Counted from the stretch's first letter, positions 15,822 to 23,787 are shown. The stretch is DNA of 40,318 bases from an uncultured Lachnospiraceae bacterium (GCA_947172705.1 CAMWCA010000031.1:1-40318); one strand, 5' to 3'. Numbers and translations: made by a program. The notes: generated by a model not told the origin, from the sequence alone.

Positions 15822-17783
15822 ATGAATGAGTTTCAACAAATGGAGTTAAAGTATTTAAAAAGTCTGTCCCATCAATATCCCAATATTGCAGCAGCGTCTA
15901 CAGAGATCATTAATCTGCAGGCGATCCTGAATCTTCCCAAGGGAACCGAGCATTTCATGACGGATATTCATGGAGAATATGAGCAGTTTAATCATGTGTT
16001 AAAAAACGGGTCCGGCGCTGTGAGACGTCAGATCGATGAAGAGTTTGTAAATACGCTGAGCAATAAGGACAAAAAGTCCCTTGCGACGCTGATCTACTAT
16101 CCTCAGGAAAAGCTGGATATTGTTGCCCAGGAAGAGGAGAATATTGAGGACTGGTACAAGATCACCCTGCACCGACTGGTTCAGATCACCAAAAAAGTGG
16201 CATCGAAGTACACCCGTTCGAAGGTGCGTAAGGCGCTGCCTAAGGATTTTTCCTACATTATTGAAGAATTGATTACGGAAAAATCTGATATTTCTGATAA
16301 GGAAGGGTATTACAACGAAATTATTCATACCATTATCCGGATCGGCAGGGCGCCGGATTTTATTGTGGCGCTCAGCAACCTGATTCAGAGGCTGGTGATC
16401 GATCACCTGCATATTGTGGGAGATATCTATGACAGAGGTCCGGGCCCTCATGTGATCATGGATACGCTGATGAATTATCATTCCGTGGATATTCAGTGGG
16501 GAAATCACGATATTGTGTGGATGGGAGCCGCCTGTGGCCATCTCCCCTGTATTGCAACCGTGATTCGGATTGCAGTCCGATATGGAAGTCTGGACACCCT
16601 GGAGGATGGGTACGGCATTAACCTGATCCCCCTTGCCACCTTTGCACTGGATACTTATCAGGATACAAATTGCGATGCCTTCGCCATTAAATATAACACA
16701 GACTATAATACCAAGGATCTGAGTCTGGATATGAAGATTCATAAAGCGATCGCTATCATGCAGTTTAAACTGGAAGGGCAGATGATCAAAAAGCATCCGG
16801 AATTTAAAATGGATGAAAGGCTGCTCCTTGATAAAATCGACTATGAGAAGAAAACGGTTTTTGCCTATGGAAAGGAATATGGGATCAGGGATACGGATTT
16901 CCCTACGGTAGACCCGGCAGATCCTTATAATTTAACGCCTGATGAAGAACAGGTTATGGCAAGACTGCAGCAGGCGTTTTTAAAGTGTGAAAAATTACAG
17001 CGGCATGTCCGGTTTCTGTATTCCAACGGCGGATTGTACAAGATCCATAATTCCAATCTCTTGTATCATGGATGCGTACCTCTTGACGAGCAGGGAAATT
17101 TTAAGGCTGTGAATGTGGACGGAAAAGAGTACCGGGGAAAAGAATTATACGATGTTTTGGATAATTATGCCAGAAAAGGCTATTATGCCAAAAACGATCC
17201 GGCAGGAATGCGTAAGGCGCAGGATTACATTTGGTATATTTGGGCGGGACCAAACTCACCGGTCTTTGGCAAGGACAAAATGACTACCTTTGAGCGGTAT
17301 TTTATAGAAGATAAGGAAGCTCATAAGGAGACGAAGAATGCTTATTATTCCATGCTGGATCAGGAAGAAATATTGAATCGCATTTTAACGGAATTTGGTT
17401 TGGATGTAAAGAAGTCCCATATTATTAACGGACATGTTCCGGTGGAATTGAAAAAGGGAGAAACGCCTATCAAATGTGATGGAAAGCTGTTGATCATTGA
17501 CGGCGGTTTTTCTAAGGCATACCAAAGTAAGACCGGAATTGCAGGCTATACCCTGGTGGCAAATTCTCACGGCATGCGCCTTGTGGCACATGAACCTTTT
17601 GAGTCCACAGAGGCGGCGATCCAGCAGGAATCAGATATTTTTTCTGATTCAACCATCGTGGAAACTGCGGTTAACAGAATCCGTGTGGCGGACACTGATA
17701 TTGGCACGGAACTGAAGGAAAGCATCAAACAGCTTGAACAGCTTCTGCAGGCATATAGAGACGGTATTATTATAGAAAAATAA
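15822..17783 (+). CDS. fbp: Fructose-1,6-bisphosphatase, class III (Firmicutes type)
   Basis: This gluconeogenic phosphatase of 653 aa belongs to the large class III found in Firmicutes and is unrelated to the E. coli class I enzyme. Its calcineurin-like metal motifs are DIHGEYEQ (48-55), GDIYDRGP (200-207) and GNHD (227-230), with NGHVPV and DGGFSKAY later. The start at 15822 fits the family N-terminus (MNEFQQMELKYL); an in-frame TTG at 15792 is possible. It begins 44 nt after dapB with no terminator between, so it may be read from the riboswitch-controlled promoter, which is an unusual pairing. Confidence 0.95.
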   Translation: MNEFQQMELKYLKSLSHQYPNIAAASTEIINLQAILNLPKGTEHFMTDIHGEYEQFNHVLKNGSGAVRRQIDEEFVNTLSNKDKKSLATLIYYPQEKLDIVAQEEENIEDWYKITLHRLVQITKKVASKYTRSKVRKALPKDFSYIIEELITEKSDISDKEGYYNEIIHTIIRIGRAPDFIVALSNLIQRLVIDHLHIVGDIYDRGPGPHVIMDTLMNYHSVDIQWGNHDIVWMGAACGHLPCIATVIRIAVRYGSLDTLEDGYGINLIPLATFALDTYQDTNCDAFAIKYNTDYNTKDLSLDMKIHKAIAIMQFKLEGQMIKKHPEFKMDERLLLDKIDYEKKTVFAYGKEYGIRDTDFPTVDPADPYNLTPDEEQVMARLQQAFLKCEKLQRHVRFLYSNGGLYKIHNSNLLYHGCVPLDEQGNFKAVNVDGKEYRGKELYDVLDNYARKGYYAKNDPAGMRKAQDYIWYIWAGPNSPVFGKDKMTTFERYFIEDKEAHKETKNAYYSMLDQEEILNRILTEFGLDVKKSHIINGHVPVELKKGETPIKCDGKLLIIDGGFSKAYQSKTGIAGYTLVANSHGMRLVAHEPFESTEAAIQQESDIFSDSTIVETAVNRIRVADTDIGTELKESIKQLEQLLQAYRDGIIIEK

Positions 17784-17785
17784 AG

Positions 17786-17817
17786 CAAACGACCACTCTT
17801 AAAGGAGTGGTCGTTTG
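17786..17817. terminator. Bidirectional terminator after fbp
   Basis: CAAACGACCACTC pairs perfectly with GAGTGGTCGTTTG around a 6-nt loop, between the convergent fbp and lipoprotein genes. Confidence 0.8.
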
Positions 17818-17844
17818 TCTGCTGAAACCATAAACAGATCCATG

Positions 17845-18333
17845 TTATTTGTTTGCAGCTGTGGTGTTGTTATTGTTGCCGCCATCATTGCCTACCAGGT
17901 CGTCTGTAACGTTGGATATGCCGTCGGTAACATCATCTACTACATCGCCCACTGCATTTCCGGCATCGTCCAGAATGGAACCGTCGTTCTGATTGTCGTT
18001 TCCTGTGCCATTTGTGTTGGCATCTGTTCCGCCATTGTCGTCGGTTGTGGTGTTCCCATCATTGACGTTTCCGTTATCACCTGCCATAGTGCCGTTGCCG
18101 GCATCATCTGCAATTGTGGTGTTGTCTGCTGCACCGCCGGTGGTTGTATTATTACCAGTGGTATTATTACCAGTGGTATTGTTGCCAGTGGTATTGGTGT
18201 CTGCAGCAGTGTCGTTGGTGGTATTTCCTGCCATGTCGTTTGCGTTGTTCTTCTTATCAGTTCCGCAGGCTGTAAAAATACACAGCATTGCAAGGACAAG
18301 AGATACCGAAATCAGTTTTCTCATATTTTTCAT
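17845..18333 (-). CDS. Asn/Thr/Gly/Asp-rich low-complexity lipoprotein
   Basis: This 162-aa predicted lipoprotein begins with a signal peptide MKNMRKLISVSLVLAMLC and a lipobox-like FTAC with Cys23, after which almost every residue is N, T, G, D or A. Three copies of the pentapeptide TTGNN lie at about residues 48-63 and match a 15-nt tandem repeat (18146-18190). The end is an acidic stretch (DDAGNAVGDVVDDVTD). The chain is probably disordered and surface exposed. Two strong ribosome sites (AGGAGG and GGAGG) precede the ATG, and a TATAAT lies about 30 nt further upstream, so it may be well expressed. Function is unknown; a wall spacer or surface coat is only a guess. Confidence 0.8.
   Translation of the reverse strand: MKNMRKLISVSLVLAMLCIFTACGTDKKNNANDMAGNTTNDTAADTNTTGNNTTGNNTTGNNTTTGGAADNTTIADDAGNGTMAGDNGNVNDGNTTTDDNGGTDANTNGTGNDNQNDGSILDDAGNAVGDVVDDVTDGISNVTDDLVGNDGGNNNNTTAANK
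18146..18190. repeat. Three tandem 15-nt repeats inside the lipoprotein gene
   Basis: The unit GTATTATTACCAGTG occurs twice perfectly and then once with two changes. Being a multiple of three, changes in copy number would alter length without breaking the frame. Confidence 0.8.
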
Positions 18334-18437
18334 AATTTCCTCCTTACCTCCTTATATAAGAACTGCATTATAGTCAGTTCTATTGCTATTATGCGCAGAG
18401 ATTTTTAAAATATACTGAGAGAAATTTGAAGGAAATT

Positions 18438-18466
18438 TTGTGAAGAAAGAAGAAATATGCTATACT
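18438..18466 (+). promoter_or_regulatory. Promoter of hisA
   Basis: TTGTGA (18438-18443), 17 nt and TATACT (18461-18466) lie 36 nt before the ATG at 18503. This favours that start over the in-frame GTG at 18440, which lies within the promoter. Confidence 0.6.
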
Positions 18467-18502
18467 AAGCATGCAATTTTAAAAATTTTTGACGGACGAG
18501 GT

Positions 18503-19279
18503 ATGGAAAAGGTGAGATTCAGACCGTGTATCGACATTCATAACGGCAGGGTAAAACAGATCATAGGCGGCAGCCTGAGGGATCAGGGAGACAGTGCCGC
18601 TGAAAATTTTGTGGCAAGCCAGGATGCGGCTTTTTTTGCGAAGCTGTACAGAGAAAAGGGGCTTGTGGGAGGTCATGTTATTTTGTTGAACTCCCTGGCG
18701 AGCGAATATTATGAAGAGACAAAAGCCCAGGCGTTAAATGCGCTGCAGGCATATCCGGGAGGGCTCCAGATCGGAGGAGGAATGAATCCTTCCAATGGAG
18801 AATTTTTTTTGAAAGCGGGGGCATCCCATGTGATCGTCACTTCCTATGTATTTCAGGACGGCAGGCTTCGGGAAGAGCGCTTAAAGGATATGCTTTTGGC
18901 AGTGGGAAGAGATCATCTGGTGCTGGATCTGAGCTGCCGGCGAAGGGACGGAGATTATTATATCGTTACCGACCGGTGGCAGAAATATACGAATATGAAG
19001 TTGGATTCTGAAACCATTGCAATGCTTTCGGAATGCTGCGCTGAATTTTTAATCCATGCAGTGGACGTGGAGGGAAAGGCGCAGGGGATGGAAGAAGAAC
19101 TTGTGGAGCTGCTTGGAAAGGAATGCAGGATTCCGGCGACCTATGCAGGAGGCATTCACAATTTCCAGGATCTTCAGAGACTGAAAACGCTGGGAAAAGA
19201 GAAGATAGATTTTACCATTGGAAGCGCGCTGGATCTGTTTGGCGGCGCAATGAAGCTTGAGGATGTGCTTGGATTTTAA
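18503..19279 (+). CDS. hisA: Phosphoribosylformimino-5-aminoimidazole carboxamide ribotide isomerase, eukaryotic type
   Basis: This 258-aa TIM-barrel isomerase catalyses the fourth step of histidine synthesis, an Amadori rearrangement of ProFAR. The sequence follows the eukaryotic-like HisA subgroup (fungal/plant HIS6 type): it begins FRPCIDIHNGRVKQIIGG, with Asp as the first catalytic acid, then QIGGGMN, and VDVEGKAQGME carries the second acid region. An upstream GTG at 18440 would extend it by 21 codons but lies within the promoter. The ribosome site GAGG is only 2 nt from the ATG, so the start carries some doubt. No other his genes are nearby, and it has its own promoter and terminator. 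Confidence 0.88.
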   Translation: MEKVRFRPCIDIHNGRVKQIIGGSLRDQGDSAAENFVASQDAAFFAKLYREKGLVGGHVILLNSLASEYYEETKAQALNALQAYPGGLQIGGGMNPSNGEFFLKAGASHVIVTSYVFQDGRLREERLKDMLLAVGRDHLVLDLSCRRRDGDYYIVTDRWQKYTNMKLDSETIAMLSECCAEFLIHAVDVEGKAQGMEEELVELLGKECRIPATYAGGIHNFQDLQRLKTLGKEKIDFTIGSALDLFGGAMKLEDVLGF

Positions 19280-19282
19280 AAA

Positions 19283-19328
19283 AATGCCGCATCATCATCG
19301 AAAGATGATTGTGCGGCATTCTTTTCTT
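19283..19328 (+). terminator. Terminator of hisA
   Basis: AATGCCGCA pairs with TGCGGCATT and an inner ATCATC/GATGAT stem is capped by GAAA. CTTTTCTT follows. Confidence 0.8.
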
Positions 19329-19433
19329 AATCTGGTAAAACAACATTACGAATTCAAAATAAAATGAAACATTTATATTTAGAAAAGGTACATTGCATCA
19401 CGGATTAATGCGTTATAAGTAGTCGGACTCTAA

Positions 19434-19634
19434 TTATAACTTTGTTACATTTACTGCCTGAGGTCCTTTTTCGCCATTTACTACATCAAATTCAACGGAG
19501 GCACCCTCTTCAAGAGATTTAAAGCCTTCCATGTTAAGTCCTGAGTAGTGTACGAAAACGTCGTTACCGGATTCATCGGAGATGAAACCGTAACCTTTTT
19601 GGTTATTAAACCATTTTACTGTACCTTTGTTCAT
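19434..19634 (-). CDS. Cold-shock protein (CspA family)
   Basis: This 66-aa RNA-binding beta-barrel protein acts as an RNA chaperone. Both nucleic-acid motifs are present: KGYGFI (13-18, RNP1) and VFVHY (26-30, RNP2), preceded by GTVKWFN. GGAGG lies before the ATG, and a 5' leader of about 50 nt separates it from its promoter, as is usual for csp genes. Several paralogues are common in Clostridia, so no letter is assigned. Confidence 0.96.
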   Translation of the reverse strand: MNKGTVKWFNNQKGYGFISDESGNDVFVHYSGLNMEGFKSLEEGASVEFDVVNGEKGPQAVNVTKL

Positions 19635-19692
19635 TAATGTATACCTCCAAAAAATAAATAATAATGCATGTTACTTAATGTGTAACACAATC

Positions 19693-19721
19693 AGAATAGC
19701 ACAGTTATTCTAAAAAGTAAA
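19693..19721 (-). promoter_or_regulatory. Promoter of the cold-shock gene
   Basis: TTTACT (19716-19721), 17 nt and TATTCT (19693-19698) lie on the minus strand. A divergent promoter for the LytM gene lies 55 nt away. Confidence 0.55.
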
Positions 19722-19775
19722 GAAAATTATGGTATTTTCGTAAAGTTTAGGAATTACCAGAAAATGTAAATAAAG

Positions 19776-19804
19776 TTGCGTAAATTTGTTACCTGTGTTA
19801 AAAT
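19776..19804 (+). promoter_or_regulatory. Promoter of the LytM-like gene
   Basis: TTGCGT (19776-19781), 17 nt and TAAAAT (19799-19804) lie 31 nt before the start. Confidence 0.6.
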
Positions 19805-19835
19805 GAAAATAATTGACCGGAGGTGACAAGTAATT

Positions 19836-20546
19836 ATGGAGCAGAACGCTAAAAGAAAAAGCAAATATGCCTTGATCCTGGTACGTGAAAAAGAAAACGG
19901 AGTCATTAAGAAACATCAGATAAGTTCTACGGTGGTGGAGATAGCTGCTACGATATTATTTGTGTTGTTGGTTGTGGTAGTCTGCAAGTTTGTTTATGAT
20001 GGAATTATCATGAGGGATGCAAGAAAAGAGATTGTGAACCAGATCGCCATGATCAATAATCTGACAGATGAAAATGAGGCGTTAAGTATGGAAAACGTTA
20101 CGCTTTCAAGTAAAGTGTCAGTTTTAAGCGAGACTGTCAGCATGAAAGCGGAGGCAGAGGACGCTATTTCTCAGGAAACAATAGAAAATGCCCTGCCCAA
20201 GGGGTTTCCTTTAAGCGGTTCCGCAAGCATGCGGGAGGCAGAGGAGGGAGATCCCATGTTGATTTTTACCGCTTCAAGCGGCGTGAATGTGATCACATCG
20301 GGAACCGGTACGGTAGTCAGCGTAGATGTAGATGAAACTTATGGAACGAAGATTGTGATCGACCATGGCAATGGCTATCTGTCCGTTTACCGAAACAGCG
20401 GGACTCCGCTGGTAAAGAATGGGGAATCTCTGGGCAAAGGATATATTTTATTCTCTGTGAAGGAGGATAATCAGGAATTGGGTTATCAGATTATGCAAAA
20501 TGATGAATATATTGATCCTATGATATTGATCGACATAAACGGATAA
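19836..20546 (+). CDS. Membrane-anchored, degenerate LytM (M23-like) protein
   Basis: This 236-aa protein has a cytoplasmic basic N-terminus, one membrane segment (about 31-52), a coiled coil (about 55-112, with NNLTDENEALSMENVTL) and a C-terminal LytM/M23-like fold (about 140-232, with GTKIVIDHGNGYLSVYRNSG and LVKNGESLGKG). Active M23 enzymes need an HxxxD and an HxH zinc set. Here the segment after HGNGYLSVY has no HxH, so it should not be a hydrolase. Degenerate LytM proteins of this shape (EnvC, SpoIIQ) act as activators or scaffolds in division or sporulation, and a similar role here is inferred. GGAGGTGA precedes the ATG. Confidence 0.8.
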   Translation: MEQNAKRKSKYALILVREKENGVIKKHQISSTVVEIAATILFVLLVVVVCKFVYDGIIMRDARKEIVNQIAMINNLTDENEALSMENVTLSSKVSVLSETVSMKAEAEDAISQETIENALPKGFPLSGSASMREAEEGDPMLIFTASSGVNVITSGTGTVVSVDVDETYGTKIVIDHGNGYLSVYRNSGTPLVKNGESLGKGYILFSVKEDNQELGYQIMQNDEYIDPMILIDING

Positions 20547-20566
20547 GTCTTAAAGCTTATCCGTTT
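20537..20566. terminator. Bidirectional terminator built from the two convergent gene ends
   Basis: AAACGGATAAG pairs perfectly with CTTATCCGTTT around an 8-nt loop. The stem includes the last codons and stop of the LytM gene on one side and of yerC on the other. Confidence 0.75.
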
Positions 20567-20888
20567 GATTGTGTTCCTGGTGGCTTGAATTCTCATTTTC
20601 GTTAGGATTTAGGCGCTCAAATACCAGATCATAGCCATCGTTGCCATAATTAAGAGAACGGTTTACGCGGCTTATGGTTGCAGTGGAAGCGCCTGTCTTT
20701 TCTGCTATTTCCAGATAAGTTCTGCGTTCTTTCAGCATGGACGCCACTTCATAGCGCTGAGAAAGAGAAAGAAGTTCATTTACGGTGCAAAGATCTTCAA
20801 AAAAATCATAACACTCTTTCTTATTTTTCAGACATAAAATAGCCTCAAATAAATGATCTACAGCAAGTGTCTGTATTTTTTTATTCAT
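20550..20888 (-). CDS. yerC: TrpR-like regulator YerC/YecD
   Basis: This 112-aa protein of the YerC/YecD family has the DNA-binding fold of the Trp repressor. The helical dimer part (1-45) includes CYDFFEDLCTVNELLSLSQR, followed by the helix-turn-helix TYLEIAEKTGASTATISRVNRSLNYG (about 57-82), which is the most conserved piece. The ligand and targets are not defined for this family and tryptophan binding should not be assumed. The C-terminal 20 residues are polar and probably disordered. Confidence 0.92.
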   Translation of the reverse strand: MNKKIQTLAVDHLFEAILCLKNKKECYDFFEDLCTVNELLSLSQRYEVASMLKERRTYLEIAEKTGASTATISRVNRSLNYGNDGYDLVFERLNPNENENSSHQEHNQTDKL

Positions 20889-20957
20889 ATCTTAAAATCC
20901 TCCGAAGTTATTCACACAGTAGAATTTTAACATATTAAAGTCTTAAAGTAAAGAGGC

Positions 20958-21572
20958 TCAGGATTTTTCATCAGGAGTAGTTGCAGTTTTAAAGCTGTCT
21001 ATCATTTTTTCAATGAGCAGTTTTTTTACATAAACATCGTAGCTGAGCATGGAAATAAAGGAAAAAAGCTGAAGGACTTCCCGGTCCTTCTCAGGAGCAT
21101 CCTGAAAAGTGGTTTGGGAGGTAGTAAATTTTTTGATGATATTTTCTTGGAGGTCTGCAATTTCACCTTCCTCAAGACTGAATACTTCTTCGTAGACAGC
21201 GCTCAGGTTCAATTCCCTGTTTGTATGGAAATACTTTTCGGTAATGGGTTTTAACAGAGTTTGAATGTCGCTGATGGAGAGAATACCCTTATAGTAATAA
21301 ATAAATATGAGCAAAAGAATATGTTCTTTGCTGTACTTTTTCTTTACAGGGGGAGGAAGAAGGTCATTTTTGGCATAATTATTGATCATGGTTTTCGTCA
21401 GAATTTTATCTTCTTCCGGATTCCTGGTAGTGCTCCGGAGCCTGCTTTCCATAAAGGTAGTGACTTGATCCATATATAAATCAATATTGGGAATATCGTC
21501 TGGTTTGATATGTTGTATCCGTGAAAGGCTTTCAATAATACTGTTTAATAAATTTTCTCTGTCGATTGTCAT
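20958..21572 (-). CDS. DUF1836 family protein (MerR-like helix-turn-helix)
   Basis: This 204-aa Firmicutes protein of the DUF1836 family is recognised by DLYMDQVTTFME, then LTKTMINNYAKNDLLPPP and KKKYSKEHILLLIFIYYYKG (about 56-96). The last two resemble the winged HTH of MerR-type regulators (NNYxKxxLLPPPxxKKY). A role as a transcription factor is inferred. There is no effector domain that I recognise in the C-terminal helical half. It lies 69 nt upstream of yerC on the same strand, so both may be co-transcribed. No strong Shine-Dalgarno sequence precedes the ATG. Confidence 0.85.
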   Translation of the reverse strand: MTIDRENLLNSIIESLSRIQHIKPDDIPNIDLYMDQVTTFMESRLRSTTRNPEEDKILTKTMINNYAKNDLLPPPVKKKYSKEHILLLIFIYYYKGILSISDIQTLLKPITEKYFHTNRELNLSAVYEEVFSLEEGEIADLQENIIKKFTTSQTTFQDAPEKDREVLQLFSFISMLSYDVYVKKLLIEKMIDSFKTATTPDEKS

Positions 21573-21794
21573 ATGAGCTTTGACCCCACTTATATTTTTG
21601 TGAAAATTTTATTCCGTCTTTATTATATAGTATTTAAAACCACATGACAAGTTTTTATATATAAAATGTACAATATTGAAATATAAGTCAAATATTTTTC
21701 GTAAAAAATAAAAAAATTGAAGACATATGGAAAGAGGATTCGTTATAGTCAGTGAAAGTAAAAAAGTGAAAGTGAGGTGGGAAAAATAAGTACT

Positions 21795-22319
21795 ATGGAA
21801 AAGACAGCGGGCTGTACGGAAAGCAGGCTTGCCGAATTGCTGGAAACATATGATAAACTTGTTTTTTCCATCTGCTATAAACTTACCGGTGATTACTTTA
21901 CAGCGGAGGATCTGACCCAGGAAACGTTTTTGGCTGCATTTCAAAAATACGACAGCTTTGACGGTGAAAATGAAAAAGCGTGGATATGCAGAATTGCAAC
22001 CAATAAGAGCATTGATTATCTAAGGAGCGCAAGCCGCAGGAGCGTACCGGTAGAAGACAGCTTTTTTGCATTGACGGCGGAGCAGAGAGGGTCCCCGGAG
22101 GAGGTCTGCCTGGAGGAGGAGATCAAAGATCAGCTTGCAAAAAGCTGTGATGACCTTAAACCGCCTTATAATGAGGTGGCAAGAGACTATTATTTAAGGG
22201 AACTTAGCCCAAAGGAAATAGCCGCAAAGCAGGGAAAAAGCGTTAAAACCATACAGACACAGATCTACCGGGCACGGCAGATGCTCAAAAAAGTTTACAG
22301 AAAGGAGGAACCGGCATGA
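21795..22319 (+). CDS. ECF-type RNA polymerase sigma factor
   Basis: This 174-aa group IV sigma factor directs RNA polymerase to stress promoters. Region 2 spans about 18-85 (YDKLVFSICYKLTGDYFTAEDLTQETFLAAF, then KAWICRIATNKSIDYLRS) and region 4 about 115-170 (LSPKEIAAKQGKSVKTIQTQIYRARQMLKK, an HTH). The first ATG is at 21795; a GTG at 21777 would add 6 residues and sits in the GAGGTGG that would otherwise be the ribosome site. Its stop overlaps the next gene by 4 nt (ATGA), so translation is coupled. The three following genes encode membrane proteins, giving a self-contained envelope-stress operon (inference). Confidence 0.92.
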   Translation: MEKTAGCTESRLAELLETYDKLVFSICYKLTGDYFTAEDLTQETFLAAFQKYDSFDGENEKAWICRIATNKSIDYLRSASRRSVPVEDSFFALTAEQRGSPEEVCLEEEIKDQLAKSCDDLKPPYNEVARDYYLRELSPKEIAAKQGKSVKTIQTQIYRARQMLKKVYRKEEPA

Positions 22320-22774
22320 ACAAATACCCAACAGACGAGGAATTAGCTCTTTTGATCCAGGAATTGGAACAGCAGGAGCTTTATGCACCCAAACATATGA
22401 AGGAGCAGATCTTAAGTCAGGCATTTCAAAAACAAACCGAGGATATCCGGCAAAAATCCGGGGGTGCTGCAGGAACAGCTCAGCTTCTGGCATATCGTCT
22501 TAAAATTGTAGCAGGGATGGCGGCAGCGCTTCTCATGCTGATTTTACTTCCTTCCATTAAGATGAGCAGTGAGTACAGAATGAACAGAGAGGAGATCAAA
22601 TGGCAGGAGGACAGCGCCGCAAAGGTGATTCAGGAAGAAGAGCATGAAAAAATGGATATAAATGATGTGTTAAATGAAGGCGCCCGTCAGGTGAATCAGA
22701 AATTTAACTACTGGTTTGGGCAGATCGGAAATTTATTCGGTGAAGAAAATGGAGGAATTGGATATGAAAACTAA
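22316..22774 (+). CDS. Putative membrane anti-sigma factor
   Basis: This 152-aa protein has a cytoplasmic N-terminal helical region (1-60), a single membrane segment (about 62-80) and an extracytoplasmic acidic part (about 85-152). There is no zinc-binding HxxxCxxC signature, so it is not a ZAS-type anti-sigma. The call rests on topology and on the 4-nt translational overlap with the sigma gene. The usual role is to hold the sigma factor at the membrane until an envelope signal arrives. The ribosome site AGGAGG lies inside the sigma gene. Confidence 0.65.
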   Translation: MNKYPTDEELALLIQELEQQELYAPKHMKEQILSQAFQKQTEDIRQKSGGAAGTAQLLAYRLKIVAGMAAALLMLILLPSIKMSSEYRMNREEIKWQEDSAAKVIQEEEHEKMDINDVLNEGARQVNQKFNYWFGQIGNLFGEENGGIGYEN

Positions 22775-23357
22775 AAAGAAAAACAGATTTTGGACTTTTT
22801 GTACAGCGTGTATACCGGGAGCGGGACAAATGTATATGGGATTTATGAAAATGGGACTGAGCATGATGCTTATATTTGCAGTTACAATTATGGTAGCGTC
22901 ATGGGCACAGCTGGGAGCGGTGGGTTGTATTGCAGTGGTGGAATGGTTTTACAGCTTTTTCTATGTGAATCATCTTGTCAGCTTAAGCGATGCAGAATTT
23001 GACCTGGTAAAGGATGAATATATGCTGGGGCTGGATGGGATTCCAGGAATAAAAAGCTTTACGGAAAAATATCATAAATGGATTGCCTATGGGTTGATTT
23101 TACTGGGGGTTTGCTTCCTGTGGGATACAGCGGCAAGCTTACTGCGCAGCGTGCTTCCGGAGCAGTATTACTTTATTTCCACGATTATGTGGAGAGTGGG
23201 CGATTATGTTCCCAGTGTTTTGGTGGGATGCGGTATCATTTATCTGGGGATAAAGCTGATTTCAGGGAAAAAGGTGGAAACCATATTGACGGAGGAGGCA
23301 AAGGAGCCGCAGGAAACGCAGGAAGAACAGACGGCATTGCAGAAGGAGGAAAAATAA
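22764..23357 (+). CDS. TM2-like polytopic membrane protein
   Basis: This 197-aa protein has about four to five membrane segments. The N-terminal part FCTACIPGAGQMYMGFMKMGLSMM (about 13-36) resembles the TM2 domain (a PGxGxxYxG turn between two helices). The C-terminus is acidic and cytoplasmic (EEAKEPQETQEEQ). The start at 22764 lies behind GGAGG and overlaps the anti-sigma gene by 11 nt; the next gene starts in its stop codon (TAATG). It is part of the ECF operon. Function is unknown. Confidence 0.7.
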   Translation: MKTKKKNRFWTFCTACIPGAGQMYMGFMKMGLSMMLIFAVTIMVASWAQLGAVGCIAVVEWFYSFFYVNHLVSLSDAEFDLVKDEYMLGLDGIPGIKSFTEKYHKWIAYGLILLGVCFLWDTAASLLRSVLPEQYYFISTIMWRVGDYVPSVLVGCGIIYLGIKLISGKKVETILTEEAKEPQETQEEQTALQKEEK

Positions 23358-23707
23358 TGGGGAAACAGACGATTCGAATACACAGGGTAGGTTCCGTTAC
23401 CTTTGGCATTGTGCTGATCGTTACCGGCGTTTTGTTTCTGATTCATTTGTTCCTGCCGGGGATCGAGTATGAAATGGCATTTCGGTTCTGGCCGCTGATT
23501 CTGATCACCCTGGGAATAGAAGTGCTTGTGGGAAGCAGGCAAAAAAACTATGAACTGCGGGGCGAAAATGGGCAGCTTGTGGAACAGAGCAAGGTGGTTT
23601 ACGATGTTCCGGCGATTATCCTGACCATGCTTTTGACCGGATTTTCCATGGTTATGGGGATGATAGACTGGGCATTGACGTATGGGAACCATATTTATAT
23701 AAACTAA
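23357..23707 (+). CDS. LiaI/LiaF-like membrane protein (DUF5668 type)
   Basis: This 116-aa protein has three membrane segments. The pattern GSVTFGIVLIVTGVLFLI...FWPLILITLGIEVLVGS (about 12-60) is that of the LiaI/LiaF transmembrane region, found in proteins that answer cell-envelope and antibiotic stress. The third segment is about 83-105. It overlaps the previous gene by 1 nt (TAATG). The longer in-frame start at 23078 is a shadow of the upstream gene. Together with the sigma factor it suggests an envelope-stress module. Confidence 0.7.
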   Translation: MGKQTIRIHRVGSVTFGIVLIVTGVLFLIHLFLPGIEYEMAFRFWPLILITLGIEVLVGSRQKNYELRGENGQLVEQSKVVYDVPAIILTMLLTGFSMVMGMIDWALTYGNHIYIN

Positions 23708-23744
23708 GCAGGAAACTGATACAGAGACATGTGAAGAGAAAATG

Positions 23745-23787
23745 CAAAAGGGAAACAGCGTTTGGATAGAAAGCTGTTTCCCTTTTG
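23745..23787. terminator. Bidirectional terminator after the ECF operon
   Basis: CAAAAGGGAAACAGC pairs perfectly with GCTGTTTCCCTTTTG around a 13-nt loop, so the A tract becomes the T tail on either strand. It serves the ECF operon and the convergent lipoprotein gene. Confidence 0.85.

Noticed and set aside
18146..18190. Tandem repeats considered as a CRISPR array
   Set aside because: The 15-nt units are adjacent without spacers and lie inside a coding frame. No CRISPR array was seen anywhere in the window.
17815..18408. 197-aa open frame on the plus strand, rich in Val, Ile and Cys
   Set aside because: It is antisense to the low-complexity lipoprotein, whose simple composition keeps the other strand open. 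No ribosome site.
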